Shown one piece after another: positions 1-6,431 of a stretch of 16,007 nt of DNA. The stretch's first letter is position 1; every line of letters starts with the position of its first letter. A program made the position numbers and the translations under genes. Below the pieces are notes generated by a model. That model was not told where the DNA came from, ran no database searches, and worked only from the letters and a program-made list of their open reading frames with translations. Source of the DNA: CAZNKU01 sp964573775 (GTDB lineage: Bacteria; Bacillota; Clostridia; Monoglobales; Firm-18); assembly GCA_964573775.1 (NCBI GenBank), contig CAZNKU010000031.1, positions 1-16,007 of the forward strand. The letters run 5' to 3'.

Positions 1-78
1 TCTTAATTGACGAGAACTTATTTTGTACATCGTTCTCACGCTATTCACTTTTCAAACTTCATGCACTCCGTAAAGCGC
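1..78 (-). other. Leader transcribed off the left edge, possibly an rRNA leader
   Basis: The transcript from P2 would contain TTTGAAAAGTGAATAGCG, which resembles the TTGAAAACTGAATA-type sequences of Firmicute rRNA leaders and spacers. It would also form a 6-bp hairpin, GAGAAC paired with GTTCTC (12-17 with 32-37). No open reading frame with a ribosome binding site is seen here. The rRNA assignment is inferred from promoter style and this resemblance; no rRNA gene body is inside the window. Confidence 0.4.
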
Positions 79-84
79 TAGATT

Positions 85-113
85 ATTATATCAAATGCTT
101 TGGAGCTTGTCAA
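85..113 (-). promoter_or_regulatory. Strong sigma-A promoter P2 (leftward, proximal)
   Basis: On the minus strand TTGACA (108-113), a 17-base spacer and TATAAT (85-90) match the sigma-A consensus perfectly. The DNA just upstream (114-145) is a run of A and T tracts, as in UP elements of rRNA promoters. The transcript would start near 77-79 and run leftward off the window. Confidence 0.85.
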
Positions 114-220
114 GTACTTTTTGAAATTTTTTCAAAAAAATTTGACATCGTTTGTTACGGTTACATATTGTATCCACTTTTTATCTCCACGCAAGTGTTT
201 GTAACAGCGCAACGGGATAT

Positions 221-249
221 ATTGTAACACACTAAAACAACAATGTCAA
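221..249 (-). promoter_or_regulatory. Strong sigma-A promoter P1 (leftward, distal)
   Basis: On the minus strand a perfect -35 TTGACA (244-249) is followed after exactly 17 bases by the -10 TACAAT (221-226). It lies 18 bases beyond the dacF stop and points away from every gene in the window, toward the left edge. Its strength and pairing with a second promoter at 85-113 suggest a stable-RNA or other highly expressed operon beyond the edge. A weaker possible third promoter (TTGCGT 189-194, 16 bases, TACAAT 167-172) lies between them. Confidence 0.75.
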
Positions 250-267
250 TACTTTTTTTAAATTTTT

Positions 268-1401
268 TTATTTTAAAAACCATTTTTTTAAAAAAATGCC
301 GAAAACATCAACTAAACTAAGCTTTTTTACCTCTTCCGATGCTATAAGCTCCACCTCTCCTATCGGCTTTCCGTTTTCCAAAAACTCTACTTTGCCTATT
401 TTATCCCCCTTAATTATAGGAGCTTCAACATTATTATATAATGTTGTTTTTGTTCCAACCTTTTTTTCTTCCTGTTTGTTTTTAAGTCGTTTGAAGGAGT
501 TTTTTGTTACTGCTTTCACTTCTGCCATCTTGCCCTTTGATACAGCAACTGTCCCAAAGTCTTTATTTTCCTCTACAAGTGTTTCTATTTTATAATTTGA
601 AAAACCGTAATTTAAAAGTTCTTTTGCTGTTTCAAATCGCTCATTTGTTGTTTCGGCTCCAAGTACTACCCCTATTAAGGTAAGCCCATCTCTCGTTGCC
701 GCCGATGACAGACAGTACTTTGCATTTGTAGTTGAACCTGTTTTTACTCCAATTGCACCGTTATAAAATCTTATAAGCTTATTCGTATTGGTAAGTCCGA
801 ACTGACCGTTTCGCACACTATCCATCCATATTCCCAGAAACGGACGAATTGCATCGTGTTTTAAAAGTTCTCTGGACATTATAGCAACATCTGCGGCAGA
901 GCTGTAATGATTATCTTCATCTAAGCCGTTACAATTCACAAAGTGCGTATTTGTCATACCTAACGCCTTTGCACGTTCATTCATTGCATCAACAAAAGCG
1001 GATTCACTGCCCATTATATATTCTGCCAAAGCCACACTTGCGTCATTTGCAGAGCCTACAGCTACGGATTTCAAAAGTTCTTCAACGGTCATTTGTTCTC
1101 CGGGTTCAAGATATATTTGCGAACCGCCCATACTTGCGGCATATTCACTTACCGTCACAACATCATTCATAGTAATTTTACCCGCCTGTAAAGACTCCAT
1201 ACACACAAGCATTGTCATAACCTTTGTTACGCTTGCTATAGGGTAGGGTTCATTGCTGTTGTTTTCCGCAAGCACCGTACCTGTATCATAATCCATCAAC
1301 ATATAGCTTCTGACAGTGTATGACGGTTGAAAGTCCGCCGAAACAGTAACGGACATTGATATTATAAGTATAAATAAAACAAAACGCATACCCGTTTTCA
1401 T
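268..1401 (-). CDS. dacF: D-alanyl-D-alanine carboxypeptidase (DacF/PBP5 type)
   Basis: This low-molecular-weight penicillin-binding protein trims the terminal D-Ala from peptidoglycan pentapeptides outside the membrane. All three active-site motifs of peptidase family S11 are present: SVTK (S57 nucleophile, K60), SAN (117-119) and KTG (220-222). An N-terminal hydrophobic segment ending at about A22 (VSA|DF) is a signal peptide. Residues about 275-354 fit the beta-rich PBP5 C-terminal domain, and the last 17 residues look like the membrane-binding amphipathic helix. I place the start at 1401 (MKTGMRF), 377 residues. The ATG five codons upstream at 1416 lies inside the GGAGGT ribosome binding site that serves the 1401 start. 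It follows xerD by 60 bases with no terminator between, so the two may be cotranscribed. The dacF name rests on synteny with spoIIM and xerD; sporulation-specific use is inferred. No hairpin terminator follows it. Confidence 0.93.
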   Translation of the reverse strand: MKTGMRFVLFILIISMSVTVSADFQPSYTVRSYMLMDYDTGTVLAENNSNEPYPIASVTKVMTMLVCMESLQAGKITMNDVVTVSEYAASMGGSQIYLEPGEQMTVEELLKSVAVGSANDASVALAEYIMGSESAFVDAMNERAKALGMTNTHFVNCNGLDEDNHYSSAADVAIMSRELLKHDAIRPFLGIWMDSVRNGQFGLTNTNKLIRFYNGAIGVKTGSTTNAKYCLSSAATRDGLTLIGVVLGAETTNERFETAKELLNYGFSNYKIETLVEENKDFGTVAVSKGKMAEVKAVTKNSFKRLKNKQEEKKVGTKTTLYNNVEAPIIKGDKIGKVEFLENGKPIGEVELIASEEVKKLSLVDVFGIFLKKWFLK

Positions 1402-1461
1402 AATAAATACCTCCATAAGGATTATTATTAAATAGATATGCGTAAAATTTAAATTTTATAA

Positions 1462-2349
1462 CTACCCTCTTGCTAAAGGATGAGCATTTTTATAAACTTC
1501 ATTTATTTTGTTTTTTATAATGCTTGTATAAATTTGAGTGGAAGAAACATCTGCATGGCCAAGCATTTCCTGCAAAGACTTGATGTCTGCACCATTTTCC
1601 AGAAGATGCGCCGCAAAGGAATGACGCAAAGTATGCGGAGTAATATCCTTATTTATGTTCGCTTTTTCCGTATAGCTTTTTATAATCTTCCAGAAGCCCT
1701 GTCTTGTAAGGCGAGTTCCGTTAACATTTACAAACAATGCCTCGGAATTTTCGTTAAGCATCAGATTTCTTTCGTCATTTATGTAGTCTTTAAGTGCTGA
1801 TGCAGCACGCGGATATATTGGTATTATACGTTCTTTCGTCTGACGACGGCATATAATATAACCTATGTCCAGATTAATATCTTCTATATTAAGCGATACC
1901 AATTCTGTAACCCTTATACCTGTAGCATACAAGAGTTCAAGCATAGCCTTGTCTCTTTTTCCTTTAAAATCCTGACCGGAAGGCTGAGCAAGCAAAAGCT
2001 GTATTTCTTCACCTGTTAAAATCTGAGGCAGCTTTCTTTCGGATTTTAAGGCATGCACCTTCTCCACAGGGTTTATGCTGCACATCTTTTTATTGCAAAG
2101 ATACCTGTAAAAACTTCTCGTGGAAGCAATTACGCGGGATACACTTGTAGGGGCTTTGCCCATTTTTTGAAGATATGTAATATAATTAAGGTAAGCAGTA
2201 GGCGTAACATCAACACAGCTTGACATACCTGCAGACTCCAAATACTCCATATATTGTTTTACATCTCTTATATATGATTGCAATGTATTTGCAGATACTT
2301 TTTTATCTGTAACAAGATAGTCGGTAAAATCATTTAACATATTTACCAT
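1462..2349 (-). CDS. xerD: Site-specific tyrosine recombinase XerD
   Basis: XerD resolves chromosome dimers at dif together with XerC, acting in the cytoplasm. The protein is 295 residues, the usual family length. Residues 1-90 match the SAM-like N-terminal core-binding domain. The catalytic domain shows the full set of residues: R146 (ATGIRVTEL), K172 in the beta hairpin, H239-x-x-R242 (HTLRHSFAAHLLE), H265 (LGH) and the nucleophile Y274 (TQIYT). A clear AAAGGAG ribosome binding site precedes the ATG. It lies between spoIIM and dacF, and in Bacillus xerD (ripX) is likewise near spoIIM and dacF, which favours XerD over an integrase or XerC. No prophage genes are nearby. Confidence 0.94.
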   Translation of the reverse strand: MVNMLNDFTDYLVTDKKVSANTLQSYIRDVKQYMEYLESAGMSSCVDVTPTAYLNYITYLQKMGKAPTSVSRVIASTRSFYRYLCNKKMCSINPVEKVHALKSERKLPQILTGEEIQLLLAQPSGQDFKGKRDKAMLELLYATGIRVTELVSLNIEDINLDIGYIICRRQTKERIIPIYPRAASALKDYINDERNLMLNENSEALFVNVNGTRLTRQGFWKIIKSYTEKANINKDITPHTLRHSFAAHLLENGADIKSLQEMLGHADVSSTQIYTSIIKNKINEVYKNAHPLARG

Positions 2350-2398
2350 AATTCTTACTCCTTTGATTTATGTAAACTCAAAAAATGCGTGGAACATT

Positions 2399-2427
2399 AT
2401 TTTACAACATTTTTTTCATTTTGTACA
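2399..2427 (-). promoter_or_regulatory. Candidate promoter of xerD
   Basis: Minus strand TGTACA (2422-2427), 17 bases, TAAAAT (2399-2404), about 50 bases before the xerD start. The -10 matches five of six consensus bases and the -35 four of six. Upstream, 2490-2501 is a perfect 12-bp palindrome (ACAACATGTTGT), and AATGTAAA / TTTACATT (2459-2466, 2479-2486) form an inverted repeat. These could be operator sites, but the region is very AT-rich. Confidence 0.4.
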
Positions 2428-2516
2428 GCTTTTTTTGAAATAAATTCAACAAAAAAATAATGTAAACTTTGTTTAATATTTACATTGATACAACATGTTG
2501 TTATTTGCACATATAA

Positions 2517-3119
2517 TCACCTACAAATTAAGCCGATAATCCACGGCACACAAAAGGTGTCTGCAACAACAGGAATCAGCGAAAAGAAAAATAAAACAGT
2601 AAAAATTATGCTGTACAGACCGAAATTGCTTTCCGAATTACGACCTTTCCTTTTATATCTGCTGTTGTTTATTGCAACAACTGATAATATTATATAAGAA
2701 GGTATGTTTATTAAAAAAACAAGGAAAACGGAAACCACCCCCACACCAAGCCCTTTTGCCCCGAAATTCGAAGACAGATAACCTAATGTAAAACCTAAAG
2801 AAAATCCGTATGAAAAAAGTGTGGCAAATGAAATCGGCAAAAGCCATACCGACAGTCCTCCTGCAAATATGAGCAAAGTAATGCGGAGAGTCTTTAAAAA
2901 AGATGTCCTGAAAATTTCGCCCTTATTAAATACACCTTCCGAAAAGCCATCTATAAAACCGCCTACCTCACCATTTACGGATTCAGAAACTTCATAAGAA
3001 AGATTTGCAGAAAACACAAATCCTGCAAGGATGCCCATTGCAAACAAAGCAAGTATCAGTATGTATTTGAAAAGATTTTCTTCAATATGCCTTTTCAGTA
3101 GCCGTTTTAATTCATACAT
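2517..3119 (-). CDS. spoIIM: Stage II sporulation protein M
   Basis: SpoIIM is the polytopic membrane member of the SpoIID-SpoIIM-SpoIIP peptidoglycan-remodelling complex that drives engulfment of the forespore. The 200-residue protein is close to the usual length. It has a basic N terminus (KRLLKRHIEENLFKY) and hydrophobic segments at about 18-37, 79-98, 103-117, 126-150 and 168-189, with the family's N-terminal arrangement of a helix followed by a polar loop. The start is supported by GGAGG seven bases upstream. Placement beside xerD and dacF repeats the Bacillus spoIIM region. Upstream, CATATAAT (3140-3147) resembles a sigma-E -10, but I see no matching -35. The presence of this gene is the best evidence that the organism sporulates. 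Confidence 0.88.
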   Translation of the reverse strand: MYELKRLLKRHIEENLFKYILILALFAMGILAGFVFSANLSYEVSESVNGEVGGFIDGFSEGVFNKGEIFRTSFLKTLRITLLIFAGGLSVWLLPISFATLFSYGFSLGFTLGYLSSNFGAKGLGVGVVSVFLVFLINIPSYIILSVVAINNSRYKRKGRNSESNFGLYSIIFTVLFFFSLIPVVADTFCVPWIIGLICR

Positions 3120-3139
3120 TTTTTATCCTCCGAATAGTG

Positions 3140-3147
3140 ATTATATG
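3140..3147 (-). promoter_or_regulatory. Possible sporulation-type -10 element of spoIIM
   Basis: CATATAAT on the minus strand, 21 bases before the spoIIM start, resembles the sigma-E -10 (CATAnAAT). The sequence 17 bases further upstream (CTCCCA) is not a sigma-A -35. In Bacillus spoIIM is made under sigma-E; the assignment here is inference. Confidence 0.25.
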
Positions 3148-3178
3148 ACATAATATGATTATTGGGAGAATTTTATGC

Positions 3179-3205
3179 AAAAAAGACTGCCCCGAAGGAC
3201 AGTCT
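3179..3205 (-). terminator. Intrinsic terminator of putP (UUCG tetraloop)
   Basis: Minus strand: AGACTGTCC, loop TTCG, GGGCAGTCT (stem 3205 to 3184, 9 bp including one G-U pair), then a T run. The C(UUCG)G loop is extra-stable. It begins 13 bases after the putP stop and isolates putP from spoIIM. A runs on both sides could let it work in both directions. Confidence 0.9.
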
Positions 3206-3217
3206 AAAAAACAAATA

Positions 3218-4711
3218 TTAATCGTCAATGTTTTTGTCTGTAGCAGTTTCGTATATCTTTTCAACTTCAGCAGATGGCTTTTTGTCGATAAGCGAAATCG
3301 CAACAGCAATAATCAAGCTTGCAACAAAGCCCGGCAATATTTCATAGATGCCTGTTATATCAGTCAATCTCAACAACCATATGATATCCACTATGGCACC
3401 TGCTAATATACCTGCAACAGCACCCTTGTATGTAAATCTCTTCCAGAAAAGTGAAAGAATTACAACCGGACCGAATGCCGCACCAAAAAGTCCCCATGCA
3501 TTATCAACCATGGTCATAATAGCCTGAGCACCGGAACCGTTATTGCTTGCAATAAAGAATGCAACAACAGAAACAATTACCACCACAATTCTTCCAACCC
3601 ACATAACTTCCTTATCTGATGCCTGTTTTCTGATAATAGGCTTGTAGATATCGCTTGTAAATGAAGATGATGCAACCAAAAGCTGAGAGTCCGCAGTAGA
3701 CATTGACGCCGCAATAATAGCAGCAAGCAACAGTCCCGCAATGAAGCCAGGGAATAATTTTCTTGCCAGTGTAACAAATACCATTTCCTGTGCACCTGCC
3801 ATAAGCAATTCACCGCCAATAAGCATTCTGCCAAAGTATGCAATAAGAATTGCAGCACCCAAAGTAATTATAACCCAGATTATAGCAACAGTTGCAGACT
3901 TTTTAACCATACTTGGTTTTTCAATAGCCATAAATCTTACAAGAATATGCGGCATACCAAAGTAACCAAGTCCCCACGAAAGACCTGTTACAATTTCCTG
4001 CCAGCTTGCATTAAACAGATTAGCCGTAAATGTATAAGTTGTTCCGTCATATGTATAAACATTATTCAAAGCAGAAAAATCAAGTGTCTGTGTAAATACA
4101 ATGATAATCGGCACAGCCAAAAGAGCAACCAACATCAAAAGACCCTGGAAAAAGTCTGTCCAGCAAACAGCCTTATACCCACCCATGAAAGTGTAAACAA
4201 GAATGATAACCGCAAAGATAATCATTGCAAGATTTTCACCCAAATCAGGGAACAATGTTACAAACACTTTTGTTCCTGCGGAAAATGCAGATGCAACATA
4301 AAGTGTAAAGCTAACCAAAAATACTACCGCACAGATAATCTTAAGTGTAGGATTTGCTGTTGCAAATCTGTTTGAAAGATACTGAGGGAAAGTAATTGAG
4401 TCACCGGATGCCTTAGAAAACTTGCGTAGTCTTTTCGCAATAAAAATCCAGTTAAGAGCTGTACCTATTGCAAGACCGATACCTATCCACGCCTGACCCA
4501 AACCAAAGGCAAGAATACTACCGGGCAAGCCCATCAAAAGCCATGCACTCATGTCAGATGCCTGCGCACTCATTGCAGTAACCCATGGACCCATGGATCT
4601 GCCACCAAGGAAATATTCCTTTTCACCGTTATCTTTTGACTTTACAAAGAACCATACACCAATTGCAAGCATGGCTACAAAATAAAGAACAAAAGCCAAA
4701 ATTTCTCCCAT
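3218..4711 (-). CDS. putP: Sodium/proline symporter PutP
   Basis: This solute:sodium symporter (SSS family) imports proline with Na+ across the cytoplasmic membrane. The 497-residue sequence has about 13 hydrophobic segments and is close to E. coli PutP in key places. GGRS at 36-39 and the ASDMSAWLLMGLPG block (51-64) include the equivalents of E. coli D55 (D53) and S57 (S55). WGLGYFGMPHILVRFMA at 246-262 is the family signature. MST at 337-339 supplies the S/T pair used for Na+ binding in helix 8. An AAGGAG ribosome binding site precedes the ATG. The gene has its own promoter at 4766-4794 and a terminator right after it, so it is a single-gene unit. The adjacent TetR gene and palindrome suggest it may be regulated by that repressor, which is inference. 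No proline dehydrogenase gene is in view. Confidence 0.93.
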   Translation of the reverse strand: MGEILAFVLYFVAMLAIGVWFFVKSKDNGEKEYFLGGRSMGPWVTAMSAQASDMSAWLLMGLPGSILAFGLGQAWIGIGLAIGTALNWIFIAKRLRKFSKASGDSITFPQYLSNRFATANPTLKIICAVVFLVSFTLYVASAFSAGTKVFVTLFPDLGENLAMIIFAVIILVYTFMGGYKAVCWTDFFQGLLMLVALLAVPIIIVFTQTLDFSALNNVYTYDGTTYTFTANLFNASWQEIVTGLSWGLGYFGMPHILVRFMAIEKPSMVKKSATVAIIWVIITLGAAILIAYFGRMLIGGELLMAGAQEMVFVTLARKLFPGFIAGLLLAAIIAASMSTADSQLLVASSSFTSDIYKPIIRKQASDKEVMWVGRIVVVIVSVVAFFIASNNGSGAQAIMTMVDNAWGLFGAAFGPVVILSLFWKRFTYKGAVAGILAGAIVDIIWLLRLTDITGIYEILPGFVASLIIAVAISLIDKKPSAEVEKIYETATDKNIDD

Positions 4712-4737
4712 TATTATTCACTCCTTACTAAATCTGC

Positions 4738-4754
4738 CGGAGATAAAATCTCCG
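4738..4754 (-). promoter_or_regulatory. 5'-end hairpin of the putP leader
   Basis: CGGAGAT, three bases, ATCTCCG forms a 7-bp stem, about five bases from the predicted transcript start. It may protect the mRNA 5' end or be a small operator. It does not cover the ribosome binding site. Confidence 0.45.
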
Positions 4755-4765
4755 CAATGCATTGT

Positions 4766-4794
4766 ATTATATCATAATTTTTTCAAGAATGCAA
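4766..4794 (-). promoter_or_regulatory. Promoter of putP
   Basis: Minus strand TTGCAT (4789-4794), 17 bases, perfect TATAAT (4766-4771). The poor -35 fits an activated or regulated promoter, and the large palindrome at 4800-4831 starts only five bases upstream of it. Confidence 0.65.
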
Positions 4795-4799
4795 TACAG

Positions 4800-4831
4800 A
4801 ACACGGTATAGAATGTATTCTATACCGTGTT
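4800..4831. promoter_or_regulatory. 32-bp palindrome between tetR and putP
   Basis: AACACGGTATAGAAT (4800-4814), GT, ATTCTATACCGTGTT (4817-4831): two perfect 15-bp arms. It sits at about -41 to -72 relative to the putP start and 67 bases after the tetR stop. A TetR operator is one reading. An RNA hairpin ending tetR transcription is another, but no U run follows on the minus strand (TCTGTATTGC), which weakens the terminator reading. Confidence 0.6.
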
Positions 4832-4898
4832 TTAACCTTTTACAGATATATTAATAAAATTTAATAGACTAAAATAAATACTATTTTTTATACAAAAA

Positions 4899-5489
4899 TC
4901 AAACCGAGGTTTTTATATAACCCAAAAGCATTGGCATTACTGTTTTTGCATAGCTTTTAAGGGAATAGTCACCATTGCAAAGGCACCAGTCATAAAGCAA
5001 GGAACGCTCACACATGGCATAGAGCTTTACTATTTCATTTACAGACATTTCCTGAGAAAGCTCTCCGTTTTTTTGCCCATCAGTTACTATTTTACGTAAA
5101 AGCTTATAGTAAAGTCTCTTGTTATCAAGCAAGTGCTTTTCGCCCTTGGTTGTAAGCTGAGTTGAATAAAGTCTTGTCAAAAGGGCTATATCAATACGTT
5201 CCTCTATCATTTCAAACAGTTTTGTATTAAGGTACAAAAGCTTGTCAAAGCTGTTCATATTTTCTTCAATCTCAGCTTGCAATTTTTCATACTCTTCATC
5301 AAAAATGTATGAAAGTGAACCCAACAGTGCATCCTTGCCCTCAAAATAATGATAAAAAGAGCCTTTGGATGTTCCCGACTTTTCAATAATTTCTTCAATT
5401 GTAGTATCCTCATAGCCCTGTTCATAAAACAGGTCCCACGCGGCGGTTATAATTTTACCTCTTGTGTTTCTGGTATTCTTTTTAGCCAT
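4899..5489 (-). CDS. TetR/AcrR-family transcriptional regulator
   Basis: A 196-residue DNA-binding protein. Residues 8-55 are a typical TetR helix-turn-helix domain: GKIITAAWDLFYEQGYEDTT, then IEEIIEKSGTSKGSFYHYF with the recognition helix at about 40-48, then KDALL. The C-terminal 140 residues are helical and would hold the ligand pocket and dimer face; I cannot name the ligand. The start is supported by AGGAG eight bases upstream and by a near-consensus promoter at 5519-5547. Downstream lies a large palindrome and then putP on the same strand. Control of putP, of itself, or of an efflux gene elsewhere are all possible. Confidence 0.92.
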   Translation of the reverse strand: MAKKNTRNTRGKIITAAWDLFYEQGYEDTTIEEIIEKSGTSKGSFYHYFEGKDALLGSLSYIFDEEYEKLQAEIEENMNSFDKLLYLNTKLFEMIEERIDIALLTRLYSTQLTTKGEKHLLDNKRLYYKLLRKIVTDGQKNGELSQEMSVNEIVKLYAMCERSLLYDWCLCNGDYSLKSYAKTVMPMLLGYIKTSV

Positions 5490-5518
5490 ACAAATTACTC
5501 CTATTATTTAATATCTAC

Positions 5519-5547
5519 ATTATATAATACAGAAGAATTTTTTTCAA
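5519..5547 (-). promoter_or_regulatory. Promoter of the tetR gene
   Basis: Minus strand TTGAAA (5542-5547), 17 bases, TATAAT (5519-5524), 30 bases before the start codon. The first hairpin of the 5554-5851 element abuts the -35 on its upstream side. Confidence 0.8.
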
Positions 5548-5553
5548 GAGAAA

Positions 5554-5851
5554 AGACATTGCAAAAGCAATGTCTCTGTGTGTCGATAAACCTATCGACA
5601 CGCTGGCAGATTGCGAAAAAGGAAGTTATATTTTGTCAATTTGAATTCGTCGGCGTACGATGGTACGGTAGAGTTCAAATTGACAAAAAGCAAGTAACCG
5701 CAAGGGAAATTCGATGTTTTCCTTGCGGTTTTATAGTTATAATTCTTTTTCGGCAAGAGCAAGCCCTTGCCCTACAATTGAATATTATTATTAAATCACT
5801 TGCGGTAGAACGACTTTTTCGACGGTCTGAGACATTGCAAAAGCAATGTCT
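5554..5851. repeat. Hairpin-rich 298-bp intergenic element, copy 1
   Basis: The gene-free gap 5490-5861 is almost filled by consecutive stem-loops. An identical 22-bp palindrome (AGACATTGC-AAAA-GCAATGTCT) marks both ends, 5554-5575 and 5830-5851. Between them are GTGTCGATA/TATCGACAC (5580-5588, 5593-5601); 15-bp arms TTTTGTCAATTTGAA / TTCAAATTGACAAAA (5631-5645, 5674-5688) enclosing the core GGCGTACGATGGTACG (5652-5667); AACCGCAAGG/CCTTGCGGTT (5696-5705, 5721-5730); and GGCAAG/CTTGCC (5752-5757, 5766-5771). The core itself is a mini-hairpin, CGTAC-GATG-GTACG. A related element with the same core lies at 13182-13467. No convincing coding sequence is present. It could be a non-autonomous mobile repeat or a structured RNA. 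Confidence 0.7.
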
Positions 5852-5861
5852 TTAACCAATA

Positions 5862-6356
5862 CTATTTTTTCTTTGTTGTTGTCTTTTTTGCTGCAGGCTT
5901 TTTAGCTTCATCCTTTTTAGGCTCATCTTTTTTTGCTTCCTTTTTTTCAGCTGCTTTCTTTGTAGTCTTTTTAGGCTCTGCCTTTTTCTCTGCCTTTGGA
6001 GCAGCCTTCTTTGCAGGAGCTTTTCTTACTTTCTTTTCAAAGCCTTCAAAAAGCATAACAACATGGTCCGCATTGCCGTTTGCAGCAATTGCATCTGCTT
6101 CAAAAGCTTCATCAACAGTAACCTTTTTATCAATAAGCTTTTCCAATGTAGCCGCCATAATGTTAATGTTTGCTGTGTTATCAACATAATCGTAAGGTTC
6201 TACCTTATAGGCTCCATCAACATAAGCCACAAAGAATGTGCCTCCGCAATCTTCATCATCCATAGTAATCTGGATAGCAAAATTTTCAGTATACTTTGTT
6301 ATGTCAGCTTTGATAAGCTTTTTAGAAATTTTGCTGTATTTTTCTTCAAAAGTCAT
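5862..6356 (-). CDS. SCP2-like domain protein with a histone-H1-like lysine-rich tail
   Basis: A 164-residue cytoplasmic protein of two parts. Residues 1-107 resemble the SCP2 (sterol carrier protein 2) fold, which binds lipids. The pattern is GGTFFVAYVDG (38-48), then INIMAATLEKLIDKKVTVDEAF (64-85), then NGNADHVVMLFEGF, the usual strand-helix-helix ending. Residues 108-164 are a disordered basic tail of K, A, P, T and E, with 25 lysines in 57 residues and repeated KKAxPKK / EKKxxKK units like those of H1-type bacterial nucleoid proteins. The tail could bind nucleic acid or anionic membrane. An AGGAGG ribosome binding site and the promoter at 6387-6415 support the start. The K-rich tail is coded by low-complexity AAA/AAG and GCA/GCT codons, so its length may vary between strains. 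The function is unknown; the SCP2 call is by pattern only. Confidence 0.75.
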   Translation of the reverse strand: MTFEEKYSKISKKLIKADITKYTENFAIQITMDDEDCGGTFFVAYVDGAYKVEPYDYVDNTANINIMAATLEKLIDKKVTVDEAFEADAIAANGNADHVVMLFEGFEKKVRKAPAKKAAPKAEKKAEPKKTTKKAAEKKEAKKDEPKKDEAKKPAAKKTTTKKK

Positions 6357-6386
6357 ACTAAATCCTCCTTATAACTTTATATTTTA

Positions 6387-6415
6387 ATTTTAAACTATCA
6401 TAAAAAGTTTGTCAA
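6387..6415 (-). promoter_or_regulatory. Promoter of the SCP2-like gene
   Basis: Minus strand TTGACA (6410-6415), 17 bases, TAAAAT (6387-6392), 31 bases before the start codon. It begins 16 bases after the foldase stop codon. No terminator separates the two genes, so readthrough is also likely. Confidence 0.8.
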
Positions 6416-6431
6416 CATTTAACCATCGACA

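Noticed and set aside
142..171. Rightward promoter TTGACA (142-147) with TATTGT
   Set aside because: The -10 is poor at 18-base spacing and it would only give antisense RNA to dacF.
1443..1458. Perfect 16-bp palindrome between xerD and dacF
   Set aside because: It contains only A and T in an AT-rich region, so it is weak as an operator or terminator.
5349..5855. A 168-codon open frame on the plus strand over the tetR 5' end and the hairpin element
   Set aside because: It overlaps tetR antisense, has no ribosome binding site, and its sequence simply translates palindromes.
5862..6030. Lysine-rich tail as a possible frameshift or misread low-complexity region
   Set aside because: The frame stays open, keeps a regular K/A/P/E pattern, and ends in a normal stop, so it reads as genuine coding sequence.
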